Positions 24,825-33,009 of a stretch of DNA of 64,000 nucleotides are shown one piece after another; position 1 is the first letter of the stretch, and every line of letters begins with the position of its first letter. The stretch is from positions 1 to 64,000 of the forward strand of contig JBOEGN010000004.1 in assembly GCA_050633445.1 (NCBI GenBank), in the 5' to 3' direction. The notes beneath the pieces are model-generated. The model ran no database searches. It worked only from the letters and a program-made list of their open reading frames with translations, and had not been told where the DNA came from. Position numbers and translations under genes: made by a program. This DNA is from Thalassobius sp050633445. GTDB lineage: Bacteria > Pseudomonadota > Alphaproteobacteria > Rhodobacterales > Rhodobacteraceae.

Positions 24825-26741
24825 TTGTTTCGCGACACGCGCACCATGACCACGGCCGGGCTGAATTTGATTCAGCAGGCGCTCTCGATTTATGACAACG
24901 AGCTGAAACTGGTCGTATGCAACCGTAGGTTTCGCGAAATGTTCGATCTGCCCGAAGAATTGGTGACCCCCGGCGCCGATTTCGAGGACACGATCCGGTT
25001 TCTGACGCAGCGTGGGGAATACGGCGATCCGACCGATGGTGACCAGGTCGTACAGCAACGGGTCGAACAGGCGCTGGCCTTTGCGCCCCACTATCTGGAG
25101 CGCACACGATCGAACGGTCAGCGCATCTCGATCGAGGGCAGCCCGCTGCCGCAAGGCGGGTGGGTCACGGTCTATACCGACATCACCCGGATCAAAAAAC
25201 AAGAAGAGCTGCTGCGCGCTCGTTCCGAAGAACTGACGGACAAGGTGCTGGCCTATGCCGAAGAGCTGTCCACCGCCAACCGCAAACTGGAATCGACGAT
25301 CAGCGCGTTGGAAGAAACCAAACGCAGCTTGACCGAGATCGAAGCCCGTACGCGTCTGACGACCGAAATGATGCCCGCCCATATCGCGCATGTCGGGCTG
25401 GACCGCTGCTATACCTATTCGAACCGGCGCCTGTCCTCGGTGATGCCGGGGCGCCCGCAGGATATTATGGGCATGTTCATTGGCGACGCACTGGGCGAGG
25501 CCGCATTTGACGCCATCAAACCGCATTTATACGCGGCCTTTGGCGGCACGGCCTCGGTGTTTGAATTCAATGACGAGCAAAGCAGCCGCCGTATCCGCGT
25601 TTCCTTTACGCCCGATCTGACCCATAGCGGCAGCAAGGTCGCCGGCGTCTATATCATGTCTATGGACGTGACCGAGGAAACCCAGGCCCGCGCCGCCCTG
25701 CAACAAACCCGACGACGCGAGATGGCCGCACAGCTGACCAGCGGGCTGGCGCATGATTTCTCGAACTTGCTGACGATCATATTGGGCAGCCAGAGCCGCT
25801 TGCAAAAGATGGATTTGCCTGCCCCGGCGCGCGAATTGGTCAGCGCCACATTGTCCGCCGCCCAGCGCGGGGGAACCTTGTTGAACCGTCTGGCCGACAT
25901 CACTGGCGCGCGCGATTGGAACCCGCAACCGGCCAGCCTGTCTGCGCTGCTAAGGGATATGAAAACCCTGGCGCTGCCCGCCCTGCCCGACACCATCCGC
26001 CTGCACATCAATAACCTCGTCCGCGTAGACAACCTGATGCTGGATACCGGCATGTTGCAGGACAGCCTGCTGAACCTAATCCTGAATGCGCGCGATGCCT
26101 GCGAGGGCAAGGGCAAAATCACGCTGACCGTCTCACCCGTGCAGGGCACCTGGGTGGAATTTGCTGTGATGGATGATGGCCCCGGTTTTTCCGAAAACGC
26201 GCTGGAAAACGCTTTGCAGCCGTTTTTCACCACCAAAGGGGGCGAAGGCTCGGGGCTTGGGCTGGCGATGGTCTATGACATGACCAAACTTGCCGGGGGG
26301 CGCGTGCGTCTTGGCAATACCGAGGACGGCGGCCAGGTCATCTTACGCCTGCCCCTGCGGGTGATGGACGCTGTGACCGAACCTGGCCTGGTTCTGCTGG
26401 TCGAAGACAGCCCCGATTTACGAACAGGCATTCGCGAGATGTTAACCGATTTGGGCCACACAGTGATCGAGGCCTCGTCGGCAGAAGAGGCCCTGGTACT
26501 GCAATCTGAACTGCCCGAGATCACGCGCATCCTGTCCGATATTTCGTTGGCGGGGACGATGACGGGGGTCGATTTTATGCGCGCTCTTCCAAATGGGCAC
26601 CCGCCCTGTTACCTCATGACCTCGCTGGCGCCGGATCACGACCTGTTCCGCGCGGCAACCCAGCTGGCCCCGGTATTGCCGAAACCCTTTACCGAAGCCC
26701 AGCTTGCTACCTTGTTTTTGAGCATACAGCCGACACCATGA
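24825..26741 (+). CDS. Soluble PAS hybrid histidine kinase
   Basis: A 638-residue sensor kinase without transmembrane helices. Parts: N-terminal PAS_7-like domain (about 12-125, SIYDNELKLVVCNRRFREMF), a coiled coil (125-175), a second PAS (about 185-290), a HisKA-type dimerisation region with the phospho-acceptor in GLAHDFSNLL, an ATPase domain with N-box LILNARDACEG and G-boxes DDGPGF and GSGLGLAM, and a C-terminal receiver with D in ILSDISLAG and K in LPKPF. It should sense a cytoplasmic signal. The TTG start fits AAGGAGA at 7 nt; an ATG lies at 24846. Divergent to the acyl-CoA synthetase operon, which it may regulate through the coupled response regulator (inference). Confidence 0.9.
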   Translation: MFRDTRTMTTAGLNLIQQALSIYDNELKLVVCNRRFREMFDLPEELVTPGADFEDTIRFLTQRGEYGDPTDGDQVVQQRVEQALAFAPHYLERTRSNGQRISIEGSPLPQGGWVTVYTDITRIKKQEELLRARSEELTDKVLAYAEELSTANRKLESTISALEETKRSLTEIEARTRLTTEMMPAHIAHVGLDRCYTYSNRRLSSVMPGRPQDIMGMFIGDALGEAAFDAIKPHLYAAFGGTASVFEFNDEQSSRRIRVSFTPDLTHSGSKVAGVYIMSMDVTEETQARAALQQTRRREMAAQLTSGLAHDFSNLLTIILGSQSRLQKMDLPAPARELVSATLSAAQRGGTLLNRLADITGARDWNPQPASLSALLRDMKTLALPALPDTIRLHINNLVRVDNLMLDTGMLQDSLLNLILNARDACEGKGKITLTVSPVQGTWVEFAVMDDGPGFSENALENALQPFFTTKGGEGSGLGLAMVYDMTKLAGGRVRLGNTEDGGQVILRLPLRVMDAVTEPGLVLLVEDSPDLRTGIREMLTDLGHTVIEASSAEEALVLQSELPEITRILSDISLAGTMTGVDFMRALPNGHPPCYLMTSLAPDHDLFRAATQLAPVLPKPFTEAQLATLFLSIQPTP

Positions 26742-27442
26742 CCCAGACACCTCTTGTGACCATCCTTGATGACGAACCTGCCATCCGCTCGATGCTGTCG
26801 GACGCCTTGCAAGAGGCAGGGTTTCGCACCATGAGCTTTGCCCGCGCGACCGAATTCGAGGCGTCGCTAAAGACCTCGACACCGGATGTGTGTCTGGTGG
26901 ATCTGTCCTTGCCGGACCGGGATGGGCTGACGTTGGTGCATCGGCTCGCGCTGGAACAAGGCGCAATCGTCATCATCATTTCGGGCCGCGCTCATGTGCA
27001 GGATCGGGTTACCGGGCTCGAACTGGGCGCGGATGACTATATCATCAAGCCCTTCGAACCGTCCGAGGTTGTGGCCCGTATCCGCGCCCGTTTGCGCCGC
27101 GACAAGCCCGCGCCTCAGACAGGGAACACCGCCGTTTTCAACGGATGGAACGCGCATTTTGACCGCTATATCCTCGAGGATGACACCGGCGCCGAGACCC
27201 CGTTTTCGCACGCCGAGGGCGAAGTGCTGCGTCTGTTTCTGGAGCGCCCTAAACGGCTTATCTCGCGCGCGTTGATGCAGGAATCTTTGGGTGGCGCTGC
27301 GGGCGAAAGCTTTGATCGGGCCATGGACGTGCGGATTTCACGCCTGCGGACCAAGTTGAAGGAAGACCCCAAAAACCCCCGTCTAATCAAAACGATCTAC
27401 GGCGCGGGCTATATTTTCTTGGGCGACGTCAACTGGCGTTAA
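26738..27442 (+). CDS. OmpR/PhoB-family response regulator
   Basis: A 234-residue regulator: receiver domain (1-115) with acidic pair DD (ILDDEPAIR), phospho-acceptor D in CLVDLSLPDRDG, switch residues and K in IIKPFEP; then a winged-helix DNA-binding domain (about 135-230) ending in KTIYGAGYIF. It overlaps the kinase gene by ATGA (26738-26741), so the two form a cognate pair. The natural targets to test are its own promoter and the divergent LIV/acyl-CoA ligase operon. Confidence 0.93.
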   Translation: MTQTPLVTILDDEPAIRSMLSDALQEAGFRTMSFARATEFEASLKTSTPDVCLVDLSLPDRDGLTLVHRLALEQGAIVIIISGRAHVQDRVTGLELGADDYIIKPFEPSEVVARIRARLRRDKPAPQTGNTAVFNGWNAHFDRYILEDDTGAETPFSHAEGEVLRLFLERPKRLISRALMQESLGGAAGESFDRAMDVRISRLRTKLKEDPKNPRLIKTIYGAGYIFLGDVNWR

Positions 27443-27508
27443 CTTTTCCTTAATCGAGTCAGCAGCTTACCCCCTTGCACCCGATTCGGGCGCGCGATAC
27501 GCTGGGGT

Positions 27509-27739
27509 ATGCTCAGCTGCTTGATGTACCGCGATTGCCCCAAAACCGGGCGCGCCAGATATTACCGTGTTGAACTCTGCTATAACCTGTTCGAGGAGGT
27601 TTCCCTGCTGCGCGAATGGGGTCTTAAGGGCGGGCATGGTGCCTCGCGGATTGATATCTATGGCAGTTTGCGCGTGGCCTCCGAGGCTGCTGACAAGGTC
27701 CGCAACCGGACACTGAAACGCGGCTATTCCCGCGCCTAG
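27509..27739 (+). CDS. Small WGR-domain protein
   Basis: A protein of up to 76 residues resembling a stand-alone WGR domain: an N-terminal YYRVELCYNLFEEVSLLREW strand-rich part, then WGLKGGHGASRIDIYGS, where the usual W-G-R triplet is W-G-L. Such small proteins are common and uncharacterised in rhodobacteria; in PARPs and MolR-type proteins WGR domains bind nucleic acids. The start could be 27509 or 27524 (MYRDC), which begins closer to the domain. The stop codon overlaps that of the convergent LysR gene (CTAG at 27736-27739). Confidence 0.75.
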   Translation: MLSCLMYRDCPKTGRARYYRVELCYNLFEEVSLLREWGLKGGHGASRIDIYGSLRVASEAADKVRNRTLKRGYSRA

Positions 27740-28599
27740 TCCACGAAATCCTGACGGTGCGTCCGAAAGAACGGGATCAGCGTGTCGCGAAACGCCTGCA
27801 CCTTTGGCACCCGAGCGATATCCCGATGCGACAGCGCCCAGATATCGGCATAGTCCTGCGGTGCCATCACATCGACCTGTTGCAATCCATTGCTGCGCCC
27901 GACGAACAAGGGCATCCGCGCCACGCCCATCCCAGCCTTGGCCGCCGCGATCACTGCGATCATATCGTCGAACCGCAACAGGATCGGCGCGTCCGGGTGG
28001 TGCAGTAACGAAGCCTGCGGCGGCTGCACCCAGTGGAGGAACCCAAGCCAGCCCCATGCCTCTCCGTTCTTGATCCGTTGCGCAAGGTCGGGTGCAGCAA
28101 AGGCCGCCGTCTGCTGTGCGGCCAGACGTTGCCCGACCAGCATTTCATGCGGATCACGTTGAATACGAATGGCCAGATCAGCCTCGCGCCGGTTCAGATC
28201 CAACAGGTCATTCGTAGCGCGCACCGTCAGATCGACCTCGGGATAGCTCCCTATGAAGTCGGCGATCACCTGATGCAAATGCGAGGCGATCAGCAGCTGC
28301 GGCGCCGTTACCACCAATGGCCCGCTGATCGCATTGTCCAGACCACGGATTTCGCGGAGCACGCTTTGGCTTTGATCGTCCATCGCTTCGGCGCGGCGCG
28401 CTACGGCCAGCCCAGCTGGCGTGGGATGGTACCCATCGGCCAAACGGTCAAACAAGCGCGCATTCAGATCCGCCTCGAGCCGGGAAATCCGCCGCGCGAC
28501 AGTGGTATAGTTCACGCCCAGCGCCTCGGACGCTTTGGCCAAGGTCCCGCCCCGAACCACAGCCAACACCGTGCGCAAATCATCCCAAGATATCTCCAT
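27736..28599 (-). CDS. LysR-family transcriptional regulator
   Basis: A 287-residue LTTR. The N-terminal helix-turn-helix reads WDDLRTVLAVVRGGTLAKAS with recognition helix VNYTTVARRISRLE; the effector domain (about 90-287) has the periplasmic-binding-like pattern, including LRFDDMIAVIAAAKAGMGVARMP. The start at 28599 begins at the usual distance from the HTH; the longer frame to 28635 would cover the CATGC-N6-GCATG repeat (28602-28617), a likely autoregulatory site. It is divergent from the DUF1330 gene, its likeliest target. Confidence 0.88.
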   Translation of the reverse strand: MEISWDDLRTVLAVVRGGTLAKASEALGVNYTTVARRISRLEADLNARLFDRLADGYHPTPAGLAVARRAEAMDDQSQSVLREIRGLDNAISGPLVVTAPQLLIASHLHQVIADFIGSYPEVDLTVRATNDLLDLNRREADLAIRIQRDPHEMLVGQRLAAQQTAAFAAPDLAQRIKNGEAWGWLGFLHWVQPPQASLLHHPDAPILLRFDDMIAVIAAAKAGMGVARMPLFVGRSNGLQQVDVMAPQDYADIWALSHRDIARVPKVQAFRDTLIPFFRTHRQDFVD

Positions 28600-28601
28600 G
28601 A

Positions 28602-28617
28602 CATGCATTTTCGCATG
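28602..28617. promoter_or_regulatory. Inverted repeat in the lysR/DUF1330 divergent region
   Basis: CATGC (28602-28606) and GCATG (28613-28617) are separated by 6 nt directly before the regulator start. A LysR-type operator or start-proximal autoregulation site is plausible. Confidence 0.35.
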
Positions 28618-28693
28618 CCGCACACGCAAAGACACGCGTTTTCTTTGCGCAACGCGCCCCCCATTTTCCCTGCATCAAAACAGGAGACACCCA

Positions 28694-28975
28694 ATGATTT
28701 ATGCCTTTGTTCATCTGAAAATCGCCGACAATGACGCAATGCTTGCCTATCGCGAAAAAGCCGGGGACGCCCTGGCCAAACACGGCGGGGGCTTTGTCAC
28801 CGTTGTCCCCGAACCCACCCGCCTAGAAGGCCCTGTCACCGAGCCGGATATGGCGGGCGTTTTGTCCTTCCCCGATCGTGAAAGCGCCATGAATTGGTTC
28901 AAAGACCCCGAGCTGGCCGAACTGCATGAAAAACGTCGCAGCATCGGCGAATCTTCGATCATTTTGCTGGGCTAA
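28694..28975 (+). CDS. DUF1330 / dimeric alpha-beta barrel protein
   Basis: A 93-residue protein with the ferredoxin-like dimeric alpha/beta-barrel pattern of the DUF1330 family (IYAFVHLKIADNDAMLAYRE at the start and FPDRESAMNWFKDPELAELHE later). Family function is unknown; related folds include small monooxygenases and YciI proteins. The ribosome binding site CAGGAGA lies 6 nt upstream. It is divergent from the LysR gene, a typical regulator-target arrangement. I cannot name a substrate. Confidence 0.85.
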   Translation: MIYAFVHLKIADNDAMLAYREKAGDALAKHGGGFVTVVPEPTRLEGPVTEPDMAGVLSFPDRESAMNWFKDPELAELHEKRRSIGESSIILLG

Positions 28976-29065
28976 CCCTGCCAAACATCGCGTCAGTTTG
29001 ATCAACTGCGCTTGCACCTTGCTCTGGCTTTGCCTACCCCTGTTCCAAGCAAAGCCGGAGCCCCC

Positions 29066-29725
29066 ATGTCCACCATTACCCTTGTTCGTCACGGCCAGGC
29101 CAATACCAGCGCTCAGGACGAAGACAGCTATGACAATCTCAGCGATCTGGGGCGTCAGCAGGCCTCGTGGTTGGGCGATCATCTGGACCACACCGGCGAG
29201 CATTTCGAGCGGGTCTATTGCGGCACCCTGCGCCGTCACAAACAAACCGCCGAGGCTATGCGCGCCCATTCCCGCGCCCAGATCATTCAAGACCCGCGCC
29301 TGAACGAGATGGAATTCTTTACCCTTGCCAATCTCTTGCTGGATCAGCAGGGCATCCCCCTGCCCGAAAACCGCGAAGATTTCGTGACCTACATGCCCAT
29401 GATGTTGGGCAAATGGCAGGCGGACGAAATTCAAAACCCGAACGAGACATTCACACAGTTCGAATCCCGCGTGTGGGAGGCGATCTTGGACATTGATCAG
29501 GGCCGCGGCCCTTCGTTGGTGGTCACATCGGGCGGATTGATCGGCATGTGTTTCAGACAGGCCATGGGGCTGGACATCACCGCCTTTTCCCGCACCTGCA
29601 TCGCGATCATGAACACCTCGATGCATCGTTTGCACCGGATCGGTGATCATCTGAGCATGACGCAATTCAATGCCATTCCGCATCTGGACCGGCCAGACCG
29701 GCAATTCGCTCAAACACATCTATAA
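29066..29725 (+). CDS. Histidine phosphatase superfamily protein, atypical second motif
   Basis: A 219-residue protein of the phosphoglycerate-mutase-like family. The N-terminal phospho-histidine motif LVRHGQAN is intact, as are VYCGTLRRHKQTAEAM and LNEMEF. The distal motif, usually with a second His (SHGG), reads VVTSGGLIG, so one canonical catalytic His is replaced by Ser; this variant exists in some family members. The start at 29066 coincides with the domain start and follows GGAG. The next gene, a saccharopine dehydrogenase, starts 15 nt later. Substrate unknown. Confidence 0.85.
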   Translation: MSTITLVRHGQANTSAQDEDSYDNLSDLGRQQASWLGDHLDHTGEHFERVYCGTLRRHKQTAEAMRAHSRAQIIQDPRLNEMEFFTLANLLLDQQGIPLPENREDFVTYMPMMLGKWQADEIQNPNETFTQFESRVWEAILDIDQGRGPSLVVTSGGLIGMCFRQAMGLDITAFSRTCIAIMNTSMHRLHRIGDHLSMTQFNAIPHLDRPDRQFAQTHL

Positions 29726-29740
29726 TCCCAGGGAGCAACC

Positions 29741-30796
29741 ATGACACATATCTGGGTCCGCGCCGAACAGCGCCTAAACGAAGATCGCGTCGGCCTGACG
29801 CCCGAAGGTGCGCGCGCGTTGATCGACGCCGGGCTGCGCGTCACAGTCGAAGACAGCTCAACCCGCGCCATTCCGCTGCAAGGCTACATTGACGCTGGCG
29901 CCGAGATTGCCGCCGAAAACAGCTGGCCCGACGCCCCGCTGGACGCGATCATCTTTGGTCTGAAAGAGCTGCCCGAGGACGGCTCGCCCTTGCCGCATAA
30001 ACACATCATGTTCGGACATGCCTTCAAGGGGCAACACTCAGGCAAGGCCTTGCTGGAGCGGTTCAAAACCGGGGGCGGCACCCTGTATGATCTGGAATAC
30101 CTGGTGGACGAAACCGGCCGTCGTGTTGCCGCCTTTGGCTATTGGGCCGGCTATGCCGGGGCGGCTGTGACCCTGAAAACATGGGCCGCGCAACAGCGTG
30201 GTCAGATTTGCGGCCCGGTCGGCGTCTATCCGAACAAGGACGCGTTGAATGCCGAACTACTGGCCGAGCTGAGCGCCATCGGCCCCGACCGCCCCCGCGC
30301 CATTGTCATCGGTGCTTTGGGGCGTGTGGGTACGGGGGCTGCGGATTTGTGCAGCGCAATGGGCGTTGAGGTGACCAAATGGGACATGGCCGAAACCGCA
30401 ACTGGTGGGCCATTCCCCCAGATTCTGGACCATGACGTGTTCCTGAACTGCATTTTTGCACGGCCTGGCACACCCGTCTTTGTTCCGGCCCAGGCGCTGA
30501 CGGCTCCGCGTGCGCTTACCGCCATCGGAGACGTCGCCTGTGACCCGGACAGCGACTACAATCCTGTCCCCGTCTATGATCGTGCCACTACCTGGGATGC
30601 GCCCGCTTTGCGCGTGGCAAGCGACCCGGTGATGGATGTGATGGCAATCGACAACCTGCCCTCGATGTTGCCAGTCGAAAGCTCCGAGGACTACGCCGCC
30701 CAACTGCTTCCGTCGCTTTTGACCCTGACCGATCTGACCCAAGGTGTCTGGGGCCGGGCCGAGGCGACCTTTCGCGAACATCTCGATAAACTCTGA
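29741..30796 (+). CDS. Saccharopine dehydrogenase (NAD+, L-lysine-forming) type
   Basis: A 351-residue protein of the LYS1/alanine-dehydrogenase-like family. The conserved Lys is in IFGLKELPEDG and the conserved His in FGHAFKGQ, the pair implicated in catalysis in the yeast enzyme; the NAD-binding loop is IGALGRVGTGAADLC. It interconverts lysine plus 2-oxoglutarate with saccharopine. With the gene 17 nt downstream it would make a two-protein saccharopine route, in bacteria used for lysine breakdown or osmo-responsive metabolism, rather than the fused LKR/SDH. Direction in vivo is inference. Confidence 0.88.
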   Translation: MTHIWVRAEQRLNEDRVGLTPEGARALIDAGLRVTVEDSSTRAIPLQGYIDAGAEIAAENSWPDAPLDAIIFGLKELPEDGSPLPHKHIMFGHAFKGQHSGKALLERFKTGGGTLYDLEYLVDETGRRVAAFGYWAGYAGAAVTLKTWAAQQRGQICGPVGVYPNKDALNAELLAELSAIGPDRPRAIVIGALGRVGTGAADLCSAMGVEVTKWDMAETATGGPFPQILDHDVFLNCIFARPGTPVFVPAQALTAPRALTAIGDVACDPDSDYNPVPVYDRATTWDAPALRVASDPVMDVMAIDNLPSMLPVESSEDYAAQLLPSLLTLTDLTQGVWGRAEATFREHLDKL

Positions 30797-30813
30797 CAGT
30801 AAGGGAAGTTTCT

Positions 30814-31953
30814 ATGACAATCCATTGGTGTGGCACCGGCCTGTCGGCCATTCCGGGCCTGCGTCGCCTGCTGCAAGCCGGCGACTCCGTCACTGTCTGG
30901 AACCGTACGATTGCCAAGGCAACCGAGGCCGTAGGCGATCTGACCGACAACATCCGCGCGTTTGATATTGATGCTTTGGGCGCAGACCTGACCGCAGGCG
31001 ATATCGTTGTGTCGATGCTGCCGGGTGACTGGCACGTTCCGCTGGCCGAGATGTGCCTGACCAAGGATGCGCATTTTGTGTCTTCCTCGTATATCTCGCC
31101 TGAAATGCGCGCGCTTCACGACACAGCCCGCGAAAAGGGACTGTGTTTTGTGAACGAAGTCGGCCTGGACCCCGGCATTGACCATCTAATGGCGCACGAG
31201 CTGGTCGCAGCCTACCGCGCCTCGGATGCCTTTGAAACGGGGAACACGCTGTCGTTTATCTCGTATTGCGGCGGCATCCCGAAACACGCCAATCCATTCC
31301 GCTACAAATTCAGTTGGTCGCCGCTGGGCGTGCTGAAGGCGTTGCGTTCACCTTCACGCTCGATCCGTGATTTTTCCGAGCTGAATGTGAACCGCCCCTG
31401 GGATGCGATCAGCAGCTATGATGCGCCACTGCCAACGCCCGAAACCTTCGAGGTTTACCCCAACCGCGACTCGCTGCCATTCATGGCCGACTATAAATTC
31501 GACGCCGATTGGTCAGTCAAAGAATTCGTCCGCGGCACCCTGCGCCTGAATGGCTGGGCAGATGCCTGGGCGGATGTGTTCGAAGAGATTGAAACGCTGA
31601 ACGGCGCGGCGGGTGACGCCCGACTAAAGGAAATGTCCGATCAGTTCTGGGCTGAAAACGCCTATGACGCAGGCGAACCGGACCGCGTGGTCATGTGCGT
31701 GGGTCTGAAGGCAGAGAAAGACGGACATCCCGTCTGGCACCAGACCTATACGATGGATGCATGGGGCGACGCGCATGGCACGGCTATGGCGCGTTTGGTC
31801 TCGGTTCCGGTTTCCCTTGCCATCCAAGCGGTGTCAGCGCGCGCGATTCCCGCCGGTGTCAGTGCGGCACCTTCGGATCCGAAACTGCTAAAAGAGTGGT
31901 TGGGAGAGATCGACAAGCTGGCTCAGCATCTGGCCGTTGTCACGCATATCTGA
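30814..31953 (+). CDS. Saccharopine dehydrogenase family protein, probably L-glutamate-forming
   Basis: A 379-residue oxidoreductase similar to LYS9-type saccharopine reductases. The N-terminal Rossmann segment is degenerate in its glycine motif (HWCGTGLSAIPGL). Family markers are DIVVSMLPGDWHVPLAEMC, NEVGLDPGIDHLMAHEL and the saccharopine-binding SYCGGIPKHANPFRYKFSWSP region. It would split saccharopine to glutamate and alpha-aminoadipic semialdehyde. It is co-transcribed with the lysine-forming enzyme; no semialdehyde dehydrogenase is adjacent. The operon ends in a 12-bp-stem hairpin at 31979-32010. Confidence 0.87.
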   Translation: MTIHWCGTGLSAIPGLRRLLQAGDSVTVWNRTIAKATEAVGDLTDNIRAFDIDALGADLTAGDIVVSMLPGDWHVPLAEMCLTKDAHFVSSSYISPEMRALHDTAREKGLCFVNEVGLDPGIDHLMAHELVAAYRASDAFETGNTLSFISYCGGIPKHANPFRYKFSWSPLGVLKALRSPSRSIRDFSELNVNRPWDAISSYDAPLPTPETFEVYPNRDSLPFMADYKFDADWSVKEFVRGTLRLNGWADAWADVFEEIETLNGAAGDARLKEMSDQFWAENAYDAGEPDRVVMCVGLKAEKDGHPVWHQTYTMDAWGDAHGTAMARLVSVPVSLAIQAVSARAIPAGVSAAPSDPKLLKEWLGEIDKLAQHLAVVTHI

Positions 31954-31978
31954 TCCTTGGGGCTAGGCCCAGAATCAT

Positions 31979-32010
31979 AGATGCGCCTGCTGGGAGTGGC
32001 AGGCGCATCT
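31979..32010. terminator. Convergent hairpin terminator after the saccharopine genes
   Basis: AGATGCGCCTGC (31979-31990) and GCAGGCGCATCT (31999-32010) form a perfect 12-bp stem with an 8-nt loop between convergent genes. There is no T tract on either strand, so termination may need Rho or rely on the stem. Confidence 0.65.
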
Positions 32011-32027
32011 GTCATTCAACATAGTGC

Positions 32028-32315
32028 TTAGTAGTTCGGGAAGTCGATGTTGCTGGTGTCAGCCGCACCGTCAAAGACATAAGCCGTGGTCACACCATTG
32101 ATCGACGGCGTGTCGCTGATACCCAGATCCTGCACGATTTGCTCGCCAAAGGTCACGTTGACGTCGTTGAAACGCAGACCCGAGTCAGCAGGGCCAAAAA
32201 CGGTTTCGACAGGAACACTGCGGGTCATGACGATTGCGGTGCCATCAACGTCCTGAGCAACAGCAGGAGCAGCGAAACCAAAGGCGGCGATAGCGGTGAT
32301 GATTGCGTATTTCAT
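32028..32315 (-). CDS. Small exported hypothetical protein
   Basis: A 95-residue protein with a clear Sec signal peptide (1-19, ending AAPAVAQ) and a mature part of about 75 residues that is acidic and low in Lys/Arg. I do not recognise a domain. The start at 32315 follows AAAAGGAA; the longer frame to 32525 would cover the upstream dyad. The preceding 284 bp holds no other gene but contains a 16/5/16 inverted repeat at 32415-32451, about 100 nt before the start, so the gene may be specifically regulated. Confidence 0.75.
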   Translation of the reverse strand: MKYAIITAIAAFGFAAPAVAQDVDGTAIVMTRSVPVETVFGPADSGLRFNDVNVTFGEQIVQDLGISDTPSINGVTTAYVFDGAADTSNIDFPNY

Positions 32316-32414
32316 TGTGTATTTCCTTTTCGATTTAAGATGATCGTTTGCTCGATCTGAAACCGAAATGGGGGTGAAACCGCGGATCTGCAAGCGCCGC
32401 AACCCTCTGAAATA

Positions 32415-32451
32415 CGTGCAAAAATTCAGGAGACCCCTGCATTTCTGCACG
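32415..32451. promoter_or_regulatory. Long imperfect inverted repeat upstream of the small exported protein
   Basis: The arms CGTGCAAAAATTCAGG (32415-32430) and CCTGCATTTCTGCACG (32436-32451) are complementary at 14 of 16 positions with a 5-nt spacer. No T tract follows on either strand. It could be a two-dimer operator or a 5' UTR hairpin. Apart from this, 32316-32599 shows nothing I can name. Confidence 0.4.
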
Positions 32452-32599
32452 ACACATATCTGTGAGCGGTCAAGCCCCTGAATTGGCTGAAAAAATGCCG
32501 CGTCGCAGCATGAAATACCCCCCAAATCTCACGGTTTTTCACAGGCACCGCGAGGTGGGTTTTGCCCCTTGAAGACGGGATTTCCAGGCCGTCAGGCGC

Positions 32600-32926
32600 T
32601 TATCCGCCCCGGATCAGCGCGTCTTCTTCATCCAAAGCGGACAGGCCCAACGCCTCCAGCCCTGCTTCCAGGTGGTCGGACAGGTGCGGCGTACCGATCA
32701 GATAGTCGGGAGTGGGCACGGATGCCTCGGCGATTGCCGTTTCGCGGGCCTCTTGGAACTCCTCGGCATCAAAGCTGTCGCGCCCGACCCACATCACCGC
32801 GACCAGGTCGACTTGTTCTTCTTCGGTCAGGTTTTCCAGAAAGGCGCGCAGCTCTGCTTCGGCGCGGTTCAGTTCACGCGCCATCAGAATTACATTGGCA
32901 ACTTTGGTCAAATTGATCTGTAGCAT
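32600..32926 (-). CDS. DUF3775 domain protein
   Basis: A 108-residue acidic cytoplasmic protein matching the DUF3775 pattern, with VANVILMARELNRAEAELRAFL near the start, then a helical acidic region and YLIGTPHLSDHLEAGLEALG near the end. Function unknown. The ribosome binding site CAGGAGA lies 6 nt before the ATG. It is downstream of rmuC by 83 nt and may be its operon partner, but no functional link is established. Confidence 0.8.
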   Translation of the reverse strand: MLQINLTKVANVILMARELNRAEAELRAFLENLTEEEQVDLVAVMWVGRDSFDAEEFQEARETAIAEASVPTPDYLIGTPHLSDHLEAGLEALGLSALDEEDALIRGG

Positions 32927-33009
32927 CGGGCTCTCCTGTCTGCGCTTCGTCGCTACACACAGTGATGCCGCAAGGGCAGACGCGCCTTGATCTGAGGCAA
33001 GTCGCGCTT

